64,000 nt of DNA. It comes from Bacteroidales bacterium. GTDB taxonomy: Bacteria > Bacteroidota > Bacteroidia > Bacteroidales > P3. This document shows positions 42,680 to 52,704 of the stretch, piece after piece. The translations under genes were made by a program, and so were the position numbers. The stretch covers positions 1 to 64,000 of the forward strand of contig WQWA01000003.1 of assembly GCA_009785505.1 (NCBI GenBank), written 5' to 3'. Each line of letters starts with the position of its first letter. The stretch's first letter is position 1. Under the pieces are notes generated by a model, which was not told where the DNA came from, ran no database searches, and saw only the letters and a list, made by a program, of their open reading frames with translations.

Positions 42680-43517
42680 ATGATAGACTATCTAAATTTC
42701 TATTATTTTTTATATCTCGCATTAGGTTTCGTTTTGCTAATTGGTCTCTATTTTTTGCTACGCAATAAAAGCAAAAAAACGGCTACAATAGTTTTGTTTT
42801 CGCTACTTTTTGGGAGTTTTGTCCTGAACTTTGTAAAACTTTATTCCGATTATTATCAGCAATGGATGCCTTGGGCAATACGAACTATCACGCCCGAAAA
42901 CATTTGTGCGGTAAGTGTTTTGGCATTCCCTTGGCTTTTTCTTTCCAAAGTGAAGATTTTGAAAGATTATATGTTTTACATGAATCTTTGGTGGACTTGG
43001 AGCAATGCTTATTCCCGTTGATGCGATAGGTTTATCCCCTTTCGCATTTGAAACCATATGGTTTTATATCAGCCATGGATTGATATGGATTGTACCCTTG
43101 CTCATGGTGTTGCTGAAATTGCACACCTTGGATTACAAACGCATTATAAAAGTTCCTTTGCTGGTCTATGCCGTTTTGTGTATAATTCTTGTGAATGAAG
43201 TAATTTTAATAGGGACAGGACTTGTGAACATAAATACATTGTTCAGCTATGAAATTCGCAATGCTGCCATGATTTTCGGGCCGCTGCCGGAAGATTTGTT
43301 TATCGGCAAGCTTTTTATTTTTCTAACTCCCGATCTGTTTTTAACTATGCCCATAGGACCAAATGCCGGCGATCCTTTTTACTGGCCGATACTATGGCTG
43401 GTGATTCCGTTTTTTATTTACTTTTGTATTTTGGCTTTAATACTTGCATTGCCTTTCGAATATAAAAATATCAGAAAAGACGTACTTGCATTTAAAAAGA
43501 AACTAAGGCTGTCGTGA
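42680..43517 (+). pseudogene. TMEM164/YwaF-like membrane protein, split by a frameshift
   Basis: Two open frames (42680-43021 and 43005-43517) are the two halves of one polytopic membrane protein with six to seven membrane segments. Skipping one T at 42987-42989 joins YMNL directly to GGLGAMLIPVDAIG, a continuous family-like sequence. The second half has HGLIWIVPLLMVLL and FYWPILWLVIPFF. The closest family I can suggest is YwaF/TMEM164. It may be a real pseudogene or a one-base error in a run of T. Confidence 0.65.
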
Positions 43518-43547
43518 CTTTTTTTTGCTTTATACATTTTTTTTACG

Positions 43548-43555
43548 TATCTTTG
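43548..43555 (+). promoter_or_regulatory. -7 box TATCTTTG before the UDP-xylose synthase gene
   Basis: TATCTTTG, 65 nt before the ATG at 43621. The leader holds the second copy of the conserved leader element. It likely drives the long polysaccharide operon. Confidence 0.75.
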
Positions 43556-43569
43556 CGAAGTCGTTAGTT

Positions 43570-43615
43570 ACCTCATCGCAAGTTCTGTTATGTGAGTGAC
43601 GAGGCGGAGCTTTAT
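43570..43615 (+). promoter_or_regulatory. Conserved leader element, copy 2
   Basis: TGTGAGTGAC (43591-43600) is followed after three bases by GC, one base, then GAGCT and TTAT, the same block order and spacing as at 8481-8505. CCTC (43571-43574) can pair with GAGG (43601 region). The leader ends 5 nt before the ATG. Confidence 0.5.
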
Positions 43616-43620
43616 TTGCT

Positions 43621-44556
43621 ATGAAAAGAATTTTAATTACCGGTGGTGCCGGATTTATCGGCTCTCATCTCTGCGAACGCTTGCTGAATGAAGGAAACGA
43701 AGTGATTTGTCTTGACAATTACTTCACCGGGTCGAAGCAAAATATCAAACATTTGCTTGATAATCACAACTTCGAGTTAGTTCGGCACGATATCACAAGT
43801 CCGTATTTTGTGGAGGTTGATGAGATTTACAATCTCGCCTGTCCTGCATCACCCATACACTATCAATACAATCCGATCAAAACAGTGAAAACGTCTGTGA
43901 TGGGTGCAATCAATGTGCTCGGATTGGCGAAACGCATCAAGGCAAAAGTTCTGCAAGCCTCTACCAGCGAGGTTTACGGCGATCCGGAAGTACATCCTCA
44001 GCCTGAAGGCTATTGGGGAAATGTAAATCCGATAGGACTTCGGTCGTGTTATGATGAAGGTAAGCGTTGTGCCGAAACCTTGTTTATGGATTACCATCGA
44101 CAAAACAACGTAAAAATTAAAATCGTTCGGATTTTCAACACTTACGGGCCCCGCATGCACCCCGACGATGGGCGTGTGGTGTCGAATTTTATTGTGCAAG
44201 CCCTGCAAGGCAAAGACATCACCATTTACGGCAACGGCAAGCAAACGCGGAGTTTTCAATACATCGATGATTTAGTCGAAGCGTTGATCCGCACGATGAA
44301 TACGGAAAACGATTTTATTGGACCTGTAAACATCGGAAATCCGGGCGAATTTACGATGTTGGAGCTTGCCGAAAAAGTGATTGAATTAACCGGGACAAAG
44401 TCTAAAATTGTTTTTCAACCTCTGCCTTCCGATGATCCGAAGCAACGTTGTCCGGATATTTCTTTGGCCAAAGAAAAACTTGGTTGGGAGCCGAAGGTTG
44501 AATTGGAAGAGGGTTTGAGAAAAACGATAGAATATTTTCGGAAAGTCATTTTGTAA
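43621..44556 (+). CDS. uxs: UDP-glucuronate decarboxylase (UDP-xylose synthase)
   Basis: Extended SDR enzyme that converts UDP-glucuronate to UDP-xylose. The 311-aa protein has GGAGFIGS at 8-15, the STSEVYGDP block near 115-123 and the catalytic SCYDEGKR (about 142-149) with Tyr and Lys, typical for UXS. It opens the polysaccharide operon. UDP-glucose dehydrogenase for its substrate is not clear in the window; the dehydrogenase at 53686 is of the GalNAc type. Confidence 0.92.
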   Translation: MKRILITGGAGFIGSHLCERLLNEGNEVICLDNYFTGSKQNIKHLLDNHNFELVRHDITSPYFVEVDEIYNLACPASPIHYQYNPIKTVKTSVMGAINVLGLAKRIKAKVLQASTSEVYGDPEVHPQPEGYWGNVNPIGLRSCYDEGKRCAETLFMDYHRQNNVKIKIVRIFNTYGPRMHPDDGRVVSNFIVQALQGKDITIYGNGKQTRSFQYIDDLVEALIRTMNTENDFIGPVNIGNPGEFTMLELAEKVIELTGTKSKIVFQPLPSDDPKQRCPDISLAKEKLGWEPKVELEEGLRKTIEYFRKVIL

Positions 44557-44571
44557 GAACGATATGAAATT

Positions 44572-45933
44572 ATGCAAATAGGACGAAAAGATGTACTTTG
44601 GAGCTATGCTGCTACATTTTTGCAGATAGGAGCTGGGGTGATATTGTTGCCATTTGTTCTTAAGGCTTTTCCTCAAGAGACAATGGCAATTTGGACTATC
44701 TTTCTAACCATTATTACCTTAAGCAGTATGCTTGATTTCGGTTTTAATCCCTCTTTTGCACGAAATGTCTCGTATGTTGTAAGTGGTGTAAAAAAGCTGA
44801 AAAAAACCGGGCACCTGCTTGTAGAAAATAATAACACAGGAGAAATAGATTATAGTTTATTTAAGGGTTTAATCAACGCCATGCGTTGGTTTTATGGGCG
44901 TGCGGCATTAGTTTTATTTATTTTGTTGGTAACCGCAGGAACTTATTATATAACCATTATCTTAAGAAACTATTCGTACAGCCATACAGAGGTCTATATA
45001 TCATGGGCGATTTTATGTATCATTAATTCATATTCGCTCTATACGTTGTATTATGATTCGTTGTTGCAAGGACAGGGATTAGTGAAGAGGGCCAAACAGA
45101 TTCAAGCCATCGCACAAATCGTTTATTTACTTGTGGCCGTTGTGATGATATTATTGCAGTTTAATTTGATTGCTGTCGTCAGTGCACAAGCATTGTCGGT
45201 TATCATTAGACGAGTTTTGTCGTATTACACGATATACACAGCAGATTTCAAGCGACATTTGCACGGCGTAATTGCACAGTCTCGCAAAGAAATTCTTAAA
45301 TTAATATCTCCTAATGCCGTTAAACTTGGGCTAACCGGACTTGGCGGTTTTTTGGCCACTCGTTCGGCAATTATCATTGGTTCGTTATATTTATCTTTGG
45401 ATGTGATAGCGTCTTATGGTATAACTATTCAAATTATTGCCATTGTTTCCGCTCTTTCTTCGGTTTATTTTTTGACCTATCAACCAAAAATTGCACAATA
45501 CAGAACACAAAGCAACCTATATGAAGTAAAACGTCTTTATCTAAAAGCCTGCTTGCTCTTGTTTGCCACATTTGTCTTTTTCGGAACAGGCTTGATCGGT
45601 TTTGGTGACTGGCTGTTAAGTTTAATTGGTAGTAAAACTCCATTGTTGCCGAAGTCTTTTGTTGCTTTTGCATTATTTGTTTTTCTTTTAGAAACAAATC
45701 ACGCTGTAGCCGGAGGTTTTTTATTAACCAAAAACGAAGTGCCGTTTTTCAAAGCTTCTCTGATTTCGGGAGCAACAGCTGTTGTATTATTATTTGTGTT
45801 TTTGAACTATACCCAAATGGGTGTTTGGGCCTTGATACTCGCTCCGGGAATAGCACAGGCATGTTACCAGAATTGGAAATGGCCGATGGTTGTGGTGAAA
45901 GAATTAAACAAAAGCTACATAAAAACAATTTAA
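44572..45933 (+). CDS. Polysaccharide flippase, Wzx/MOP superfamily
   Basis: A 453-aa membrane protein with about twelve to fourteen hydrophobic segments. The N-terminus LWSYAATFLQIGAGVILLPF is the typical oligosaccharide-flippase start. It would flip the lipid-linked repeat unit to the periplasm. It lies 15 nt after the UDP-xylose synthase gene; the following glycosyltransferase gene begins 17 nt after it. Confidence 0.85.
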   Translation: MQIGRKDVLWSYAATFLQIGAGVILLPFVLKAFPQETMAIWTIFLTIITLSSMLDFGFNPSFARNVSYVVSGVKKLKKTGHLLVENNNTGEIDYSLFKGLINAMRWFYGRAALVLFILLVTAGTYYITIILRNYSYSHTEVYISWAILCIINSYSLYTLYYDSLLQGQGLVKRAKQIQAIAQIVYLLVAVVMILLQFNLIAVVSAQALSVIIRRVLSYYTIYTADFKRHLHGVIAQSRKEILKLISPNAVKLGLTGLGGFLATRSAIIIGSLYLSLDVIASYGITIQIIAIVSALSSVYFLTYQPKIAQYRTQSNLYEVKRLYLKACLLLFATFVFFGTGLIGFGDWLLSLIGSKTPLLPKSFVAFALFVFLLETNHAVAGGFLLTKNEVPFFKASLISGATAVVLLFVFLNYTQMGVWALILAPGIAQACYQNWKWPMVVVKELNKSYIKTI

Positions 45934-45950
45934 AAAACAACCAGACTGTA

Positions 45951-46832
45951 ATGGATGTTTCGATAATCATAGTTAATTACAATACAAAAGATCTGCTGAG
46001 ACAGTGCATAGAGTCCGTGTTTGCAAAAACACAGGATATAGTGTTTGAGATAATAATAGTTGATAATGCTTCGTCTGATGGCTCGCAACAAATGATAAAG
46101 AGTCTTTTTCCCAATATAGCACTCGTGGAAAGTTTTGAAAATTTAGGATTTGGTAAAGCCAATAACCTGGGTGTCAAATATGCCAAAGGAAAATACTTAT
46201 TTTTATTGAATTCGGATACAGTTTTGTTAAATAATGCTGTCAAAATATTTTTTGATTTTTACAGCCAGTTTCCAACACACGACACAATTGGTTCTATTGG
46301 AGCAATTCTTCTAAATAAAGAATTGGTGCCAACGGCTTCGTTTGGAGTTTTTCCAACAGCATTTAATTCTCTTAGGTTTTATTGGGATAAGTTTTTGAAA
46401 AAAAAGTATTCTCATAGGAATTTTTTTAATAAAGAACAGTCTTTTTTTCCTGTGGACTTTATTTGCGGAGCGGACATGTTTTTAGCCAGATCAACCATGT
46501 CTCAAATGGGGGGATTTGATCCATGTTTTTTTATGTATTTTGAAGAAGTTGATCTGCAAAAGCGAATGTCTAATAACGCATTGATGTGCTATATTATTGA
46601 CGGCCCTCAAATAATTCACTTAGAAGGCGGAAGTTTCGACACTGGCACAAAATCACCAAAACAAAGAATAATGTTTGACAAAAGTCGATTCATATATTTA
46701 AAGAAACACTCAAATATGTTTGTTTATTGGTTATTTCGAGTTGTATACTCTGTATTAATGCTTCTTATTTTAACGGACAAGAGATATTCATTTAGAAATC
46801 GCATGAAAATATTTTTCAACACTTTTGCCTAA
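45951..46832 (+). CDS. Glycosyltransferase family 2 (rhamnosyl-type)
   Basis: A 293-aa GT-A enzyme. It begins SIIIVNYNTKDLLRQCIESV, has a DNASSDGS block near 37 and LLNSDT near 84 (the DxD-like site), then FICGADMFLA near 179. The pattern with a C-terminal hydrophobic segment is typical for rhamnosyl- or similar GT2 enzymes. The ATG at 45951 is chosen; the longer frame overlaps the flippase. Donor and acceptor are unknown. Confidence 0.87.
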   Translation: MDVSIIIVNYNTKDLLRQCIESVFAKTQDIVFEIIIVDNASSDGSQQMIKSLFPNIALVESFENLGFGKANNLGVKYAKGKYLFLLNSDTVLLNNAVKIFFDFYSQFPTHDTIGSIGAILLNKELVPTASFGVFPTAFNSLRFYWDKFLKKKYSHRNFFNKEQSFFPVDFICGADMFLARSTMSQMGGFDPCFFMYFEEVDLQKRMSNNALMCYIIDGPQIIHLEGGSFDTGTKSPKQRIMFDKSRFIYLKKHSNMFVYWLFRVVYSVLMLLILTDKRYSFRNRMKIFFNTFA

Positions 46833-46856
46833 TAACCAAGTTGTTTTTGTCGTAAA

Positions 46857-47915
46857 ATGCTTTTGCTGCTATGCTCATTTTATTTAATTGTTTTTGTATT
46901 TTCGTTTAACGACGTTTTTACAAAACAAACCAAGTATAGAAAGATAATTTACTTATTTTTATCTATTGCTATTGCCGGTTTTTCGTTTTACATTTTTGAT
47001 AAAATCCCCGCTACTGATATTCTCAATTATGTGAGTAATTATAATCGTTTGCCGTCCATTTCGGACTACATTAGTGGAGTATATCGAGGGGAGTTTCACG
47101 GATTTGAAACAGGGTTTAATCTGGTTAATTGTTTTATCAAAATCTTTGTCGAAGATGCAATTTTGGCAATGGGAATCATTGTCGTATTTTGTGTACTTGG
47201 TGTTACATTTCAAATAAGCCGTTACACACAATTTTGGTTCATTGCACTGTTAGTTTACGTCGGACATTTTTGGGGGTGGAATGGTTTAATTCTTTTCAGA
47301 CAAACAATAGCATTGGTCATTTTGTTTCCTTTATTGAATTGGATACCGGAAAAAAAGTATTTTCGAGCAATTTTGTTGATTTTGTTCGCTTCTTTATTTC
47401 ATGCAAGTTCTCTAATATATTTGCTCATATTTCCTTTGTACAGGATTTTGCGAAGCGATAGGGTCTTAATTTTAGCAATTGTTGCTTCCTTTTTGATAGG
47501 ATACTTCGGTATAATACCAAACCTTGTTATTATGGTTTCGGAACATATTCCTAGAGGAGAGATTTTAGTAAACCATATAATAAACAGCGAAAGAGGGATT
47601 AATTGGCTCGCTTATTTTGTAATGCTGTCTGTATTAGGCGTTGCTTTGTATTTCAAGCAAACGCTGGTGCAACACAACAAACACATAAGGATGGCTATCA
47701 CATATTTAGGTTTTGCCGTAATTTTGGCAGGATTATTTCAACAGTTTGAGATTGTAATCAGATTTATAATGTCTTTTAATTTTTATGCATACATTATTCT
47801 TCTTCCTGCGTTTATTTGCATTTTCAAAGATAATTGGAAAAATAGACTCATATACGTTAGCTTTTTAGGATTATATTTGATGATCTTTTTTGTTCGCTTT
47901 TTTTATATTTTATAA
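46857..47915 (+). CDS. EpsG-family polysaccharide polymerase (Wzy-like)
   Basis: A 352-aa protein with about ten membrane segments. ATDILNYVSNYNRL near 52, GFETGFNLVN near 83, and FRQTIALVIL followed by FASLFHASSLIYL near 178 are typical for EpsG-type polymerases. It would join repeat units. It follows the GT2 gene by 24 nt. Confidence 0.82.
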   Translation: MLLLLCSFYLIVFVFSFNDVFTKQTKYRKIIYLFLSIAIAGFSFYIFDKIPATDILNYVSNYNRLPSISDYISGVYRGEFHGFETGFNLVNCFIKIFVEDAILAMGIIVVFCVLGVTFQISRYTQFWFIALLVYVGHFWGWNGLILFRQTIALVILFPLLNWIPEKKYFRAILLILFASLFHASSLIYLLIFPLYRILRSDRVLILAIVASFLIGYFGIIPNLVIMVSEHIPRGEILVNHIINSERGINWLAYFVMLSVLGVALYFKQTLVQHNKHIRMAITYLGFAVILAGLFQQFEIVIRFIMSFNFYAYIILLPAFICIFKDNWKNRLIYVSFLGLYLMIFFVRFFYIL

Positions 47916-47924
47916 GTATTTGAT

Positions 47925-48722
47925 ATGACAACCACTGTTTTTACACCAACTTTCAATAGGGCTTATACATTGAATCAATTGTATAAATCGTTGATAGAAC
48001 AAAGCGATAAAAACTTTGAGTGGCTTATCGTTGACGATGGATCAACCGATGACACAGAATTGCTAGTAGAACAATTTTTGAGCGAAAGGCAGTTGTCGAT
48101 ACGTTACCTTAAGCAAAAAAATGGTGGAAAACAAAGAGCGATTAATCGAGGTGTTTTGGAAGCAAAAGGCGAATTGTTTTTTAACGTTGATAGTGATGAT
48201 TTTTTAACGTTCGATGCTATAGAAAAAATCCATTCTATATGGAAAAATTTTGCCGACGATCCAAACTTAGGAGGATTATGCTTTAGAAAGAAGTCACATC
48301 GTACAGGTGAAATTATAGGTCCAAAATTCCCGTATCAAAGTTTTGTTGCTTCCTCGCTTGATGTTGCTTTTAAGTATGGTGTGGGGGGAGACAAAGCTGA
48401 GATATTTGTAACAAAAAAACTCAAAGAATACCCGTTTCCTGTTCCAAAAAATGAGAAATTTGTGCCGGAGGGGTATATTTGGAATAAATTGTCTCGAAAA
48501 TATCCTCTTCTTTTTGTAGATGACCCAGTTTATATGTGTGATTATTTAGGTGATGGCTATACCAGCAATATTAAGGGAGTTTTTAGACGCAATCCTAAGG
48601 GGGTCGCTATGTATTACAAAGATATTTTGAAATATAAAGAGGTGCCATTGAAAGAGAAGTTAAAGGCGCTAATCCGCTATATGCAAATGAAATACTATAT
48701 TCTGTGCAAAAACAAAAATTAG
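47925..48722 (+). CDS. Glycosyltransferase family 2
   Basis: A 265-aa GT-A enzyme with TVFTPTFNRAYTLNQLYKSL at the start, WLIVDDGSTDDT near 35 and the DxD site FFNVDSDDFL near 88. The KNGGKQRAINRG motif is typical for a GT2 subgroup of capsule loci. It overlaps the next glycosyltransferase by 19 nt. Sugar specificity unknown. Confidence 0.88.
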   Translation: MTTTVFTPTFNRAYTLNQLYKSLIEQSDKNFEWLIVDDGSTDDTELLVEQFLSERQLSIRYLKQKNGGKQRAINRGVLEAKGELFFNVDSDDFLTFDAIEKIHSIWKNFADDPNLGGLCFRKKSHRTGEIIGPKFPYQSFVASSLDVAFKYGVGGDKAEIFVTKKLKEYPFPVPKNEKFVPEGYIWNKLSRKYPLLFVDDPVYMCDYLGDGYTSNIKGVFRRNPKGVAMYYKDILKYKEVPLKEKLKALIRYMQMKYYILCKNKN

Positions 48723-49765
48723 TCTACATCATTCCAAGCCTCGAAATAGGAGGTGCCGAAGTTGCTTTAATGAGTGCAGTGTCGGAGTTGAACAAAAGTT
48801 TCGACTTTCGGCTAGTTTGCTTGGGTAGCTGTAATCACAATCTCATTGCTGGTCTTTCTGAAAGCGAACGAAAAAACATCATTTTTTTCAAGCGATTCCC
48901 ATTTAATTATTTCAAAGCCCTGTTTTATGTTCTAAAATTCAAACCTAATGTCATTGTTACTTCTTTGTGGAAAGCCACACCTATAGGCATTTTGACAAGG
49001 TTGATCCGACCTAAAACAGCGTATGCTGAGTTTATACACAACTCTATTTATTTTCATTTTTTCGATAAACTATTTACAAAATTAGCCTTAAAATCGGCAG
49101 ATGTTGTTTTTTGCGACTCTATTTCTGCAAAAAAATTCGTAAAAAAACAAGGCGTTAAAAAACCAATTGAAATCATTTCTTTTTTAAGATTTCAATCATC
49201 AAAACAATGGAATTCCAAACTGTCTATTTCTTTAAAAGCCTTGTTTATTGGGCGTTTTCACGAACAAAAGCGTATCGATCGCTTGGTAACTTTAGTGAAG
49301 AAACTGAACGATGAAGGATTGAATTTTGAAGTTGACTTGTTTGGACGAGATGACGGGACGATGGATTTGGTCAAAAATTTAATCAAAGAAAACCAGTTAG
49401 AAGAAAACATTTTTTTGAAAGGCGAAATCGCATCAAGCAAAGTGCAAGAATTATTTTCAAGCTACGATTTTTATTTTCAAACCAGCGAAGTGGAAGGTAT
49501 GGCAATGTCGGTGGTTGAGGCTATGCAACACGGCTTGATATGCGTTTTGACCAATGTAGGCGAAATTCGCAATTATGCTAAAAATGGAGAAAACGCGGTA
49601 ATAATAAGCGATGATTTTAATTTAACACCAACGATTGAGCAATTGAAAAAAATCGTTAGCGATATAGATTTGGCAAATAAAGTTTCTGAAAATGCACATT
49701 CGACATTTGCCAACCAAAAAGATTTTGCAAGTTCATTAGTTGAAACCATAAATAAATACCGATGA
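48704..49765 (+). CDS. Glycosyltransferase family 4
   Basis: A 353-aa GT-B enzyme. The N-terminal VYIIPSLEIGGAEVAL and the C-terminal QTSEVEGMAMSVVEAMQHGL (E-x7-E type motif) are typical for GT4. The start is GTG at 48704, overlapping the previous gene by 19 nt, which gives the family N-terminus. It overlaps the 976-aa secreted protein gene by ATGA. Sugar specificity unknown. Confidence 0.86.
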   Translation: MQKQKLVYIIPSLEIGGAEVALMSAVSELNKSFDFRLVCLGSCNHNLIAGLSESERKNIIFFKRFPFNYFKALFYVLKFKPNVIVTSLWKATPIGILTRLIRPKTAYAEFIHNSIYFHFFDKLFTKLALKSADVVFCDSISAKKFVKKQGVKKPIEIISFLRFQSSKQWNSKLSISLKALFIGRFHEQKRIDRLVTLVKKLNDEGLNFEVDLFGRDDGTMDLVKNLIKENQLEENIFLKGEIASSKVQELFSSYDFYFQTSEVEGMAMSVVEAMQHGLICVLTNVGEIRNYAKNGENAVIISDDFNLTPTIEQLKKIVSDIDLANKVSENAHSTFANQKDFASSLVETINKYR

Positions 49766-52692
49766 ACCGTTGTAAACCATATTTGTTTTTCATATTTTGC
49801 TGTTTGGGTTCATTAGCTTTTGCCCAGACAATAAACCATAAACATCAAATTTTAATTTTGCAAGGCGATGGACTGGCTAAAGACACAGTTCAAGTGGGTG
49901 GACTCTTGGATGCCAGTAATACAACTACAAAGGGTTTTCAAAGTTTTGTGCGAAAGTTCGAGCCGTTGAAGAAAATCTCTATAACGAACAACTCTACAAA
50001 ACCATTAATTTCGCCAAGAATAGTGGTTAATAATATAAATTTTTTTGATGAACAGAAAATGTTGGATGGTATTCTGGCTTCAAGCAACTCTCTAATTGAT
50101 ACCCTGTTTGCGATTTATACGTTTGTGAAAAATAATATTGTTGGTAGATTTGCACCGAGTCAAGATGCTTATGACAAGTATAAGGCTATTTTTGTCTATG
50201 GGTATGCAAGTTGCAGCGGTTTTGCTCGGAATATGTGGTGGATGTTGCAGGCATTGGATATTCCTACAGAGCAAATTCTGCAAACTCATCATCATACCGT
50301 GCAAGCTCTTGTGAATGGAAGATTTCTTCTATTTGATGGACACGAACAAGTTTTTTACAAAAAATTATGCAATAACGCGATTGCCGGATTAGATGATATT
50401 ATTAATGATAAATTTCTGATAAGAAGAACCAGACACCTCAGCGGAACAATATATGATTATGATCGAGACCTTTTCACATCATTAATTTATGATGTGCCAA
50501 ACACAGACGGTCGTAAGTGGCGGCCTCCTTATAGTTTTGATTTTGTGCTTAGGCCAGGAGAAAAGCTGATTTTCGATTATTCTGAGCCTTCTTTGATGCA
50601 TCAACTCAACGACAGGTTGGGATGGGGATTCTCGTACTTGGAAGATGTGAAATATATTATATCAAACAGTATACATTTGTATCGTCAAAACTTCCTAAAT
50701 GTAAATTTGAGTTATGTGCTAAACGATACGTTGAATCTAACAATAAAAACCCAAGAGGGGCGTCCGAATTTTCACCCGCGAAACGGAAACACGCAGGGGA
50801 AATTTGTTATAATGTTTGATTTGCCTTTTCCGGTTTTGGACATTAACATAGTTGCACACTTGTATCAAGCCTCAACGAATGATAGTATATTCATATACTA
50901 TTCTATAGATAGTATTAATTGGATGCGTGTTCACACATCACAACAAACAGGACAGTTTGTTGATTCTGTCAATTTGCATGATAAGGTTGCCCCCCTCGAA
51001 AAAGATGCTTTGTATCGGTACTTTCTTAAATTTCTGTTTCATCCAAAAGATTCTGCTTGGGCTTCCGGAATAGACTCTCTGGTTGTGAAAACAACGTTTC
51101 AATGTTCCCGATTTTTTCTTCCAAAGTTCAGATTAGGCAAAAACACAATCAAATACACCGATGCCAACGGAAACGATCCGTACAGAAATGCAGAGGTGAC
51201 TATTAAGTGGCAAGAATCGTGGGAAAACACTCCTCCAAATAGACCAGCGGCTCCGGTTTTTCCACTACATCAAGCAAATGTAGACAGTCTGTTTTTTGCC
51301 TTCAAATGGGAAGTGGCAACCGACGATGATGGTGATGAAATTGTGGACTATGAATTTATGCTATCTCAAGATAGCCGTATGCTGTTTCCTCTTTCGCCCA
51401 ATTTTAATCGTCGTATATCTACTTTTGGCGAAGATTCTATTCGACCATATTTCAAAGTTGAAGAAACCGGTTGGCTCAACCACGGAGAAACTTATTATTG
51501 GCGTGTTCGAGCAAAAGACGCTCGCGGTGCTTGGAGCGAGTGGAGCGACACTTGGTCGTTTACACCTCACGGTGTGATGCGTCCGGTAAACGGAAAAGCA
51601 GAAATCGTAGGGCAATCCATAAAATTAAGTTGGGAACGAAATCCAATCGGAAATCAACCCGATTATTTTGTGATTTATGCTTCCAACGAAACAAGCGGAT
51701 TTTCTCCAAGCGAACAGACTTTTTTTGCATTCACTGATTCCACTTCGTTTATCATTCCCTTCGACAAAGATGTTGCACCATTCAGTTTTTTCCGCATTAC
51801 CGCACGAGATACGTTTGGACAAGAAAGTCTAATTTCTGATGTTATCGCAATACCGTATCCTTTCATGTATGCAGCTTTCGATAGTGTTCGTCCGGGGCTA
51901 TCGTTTTGCATGAATTTGTTTTCAAACACTCGTTTTTTTCCTTATTACCATTTCGGACATCGAAGCGTTTTATATGTTCCGGCAATAACTGTGGTGCAAA
52001 AACCCGACTGGTTAAATTATAATTCCACCGCTGGTATTTTATATAGCACAGACACTACTATTGCCTACTGGTTAGTGTATCAAGATTCTTCGCAACGTAC
52101 AATTGTACTTTCTTTGGACGACGGATTGGGAGGAACTGCAACGCAAACTATCTTTCTTCAAACGGCAGAGGTAATCTACATTCGTGTAACAAACATAAGT
52201 CTTGACAAAGACAGCATATTATTGGACATTGGCGAAAGTGAAATTTTGACAGCAATTATTATTCCGGACAGCGCCACCAACAAGACTGTAACATGGATGT
52301 CCGACAATCCATATGTTGCTACTGTAAATGAAACCGGTAAAGTAACCGGTATTGCTGAGGGTGTTGCTACCATCACCGCAACCACCGAAGACGGTAGTAA
52401 GACTGCTGTTTGCAACGTAACAGTACAACAGAAATCAAACATACAGATTTCCTATGTTTCATCAATTGCCCGCACGTTTCCTAATCCAACAGACGGCATA
52501 TTCACTCTGCAATTCGAGACTTCCGGTACGTACTTTGTTACCATAACCGACATAACAGGAAGGGTATTATTGCAACAATCTGTGAGTGCTCAAACCACAC
52601 AAATAGATATAAGTCCGTTTTCAGCCGGTTTATATTTTCTAAATATCAACGATGGACGGCAAGTACATATTTTACGAATACTAAAGTATTAA
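49762..52692 (+). CDS. T9SS-sorted multidomain protein with transglutaminase-like core
   Basis: A 976-aa secreted protein. It has a signal peptide (PYLFFIFCCLGSLAFA), then a transglutaminase-like core with C in YASCSGFARN (about 153), H in THHHTVQAL (about 176) and D in FLLFDGHEQ (about 190). Two fibronectin-like segments follow (about 495-650), then a Big2 domain (TNISLDKDSILLDIGESEI through CNVTV, about 812-890). The last 80 residues (RTFPNPTDGIFTLQF, GLYFLNINDGRQVHILRI) are a type A sorting domain of the type IX system. It overlaps the GT4 gene by ATGA, which places a cell-surface protein in the polysaccharide operon. Confidence 0.85.
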   Translation: MNRCKPYLFFIFCCLGSLAFAQTINHKHQILILQGDGLAKDTVQVGGLLDASNTTTKGFQSFVRKFEPLKKISITNNSTKPLISPRIVVNNINFFDEQKMLDGILASSNSLIDTLFAIYTFVKNNIVGRFAPSQDAYDKYKAIFVYGYASCSGFARNMWWMLQALDIPTEQILQTHHHTVQALVNGRFLLFDGHEQVFYKKLCNNAIAGLDDIINDKFLIRRTRHLSGTIYDYDRDLFTSLIYDVPNTDGRKWRPPYSFDFVLRPGEKLIFDYSEPSLMHQLNDRLGWGFSYLEDVKYIISNSIHLYRQNFLNVNLSYVLNDTLNLTIKTQEGRPNFHPRNGNTQGKFVIMFDLPFPVLDINIVAHLYQASTNDSIFIYYSIDSINWMRVHTSQQTGQFVDSVNLHDKVAPLEKDALYRYFLKFLFHPKDSAWASGIDSLVVKTTFQCSRFFLPKFRLGKNTIKYTDANGNDPYRNAEVTIKWQESWENTPPNRPAAPVFPLHQANVDSLFFAFKWEVATDDDGDEIVDYEFMLSQDSRMLFPLSPNFNRRISTFGEDSIRPYFKVEETGWLNHGETYYWRVRAKDARGAWSEWSDTWSFTPHGVMRPVNGKAEIVGQSIKLSWERNPIGNQPDYFVIYASNETSGFSPSEQTFFAFTDSTSFIIPFDKDVAPFSFFRITARDTFGQESLISDVIAIPYPFMYAAFDSVRPGLSFCMNLFSNTRFFPYYHFGHRSVLYVPAITVVQKPDWLNYNSTAGILYSTDTTIAYWLVYQDSSQRTIVLSLDDGLGGTATQTIFLQTAEVIYIRVTNISLDKDSILLDIGESEILTAIIIPDSATNKTVTWMSDNPYVATVNETGKVTGIAEGVATITATTEDGSKTAVCNVTVQQKSNIQISYVSSIARTFPNPTDGIFTLQFETSGTYFVTITDITGRVLLQQSVSAQTTQIDISPFSAGLYFLNINDGRQVHILRILKY

Positions 52693-52704
52693 ATCCTATA
52701 TCCA

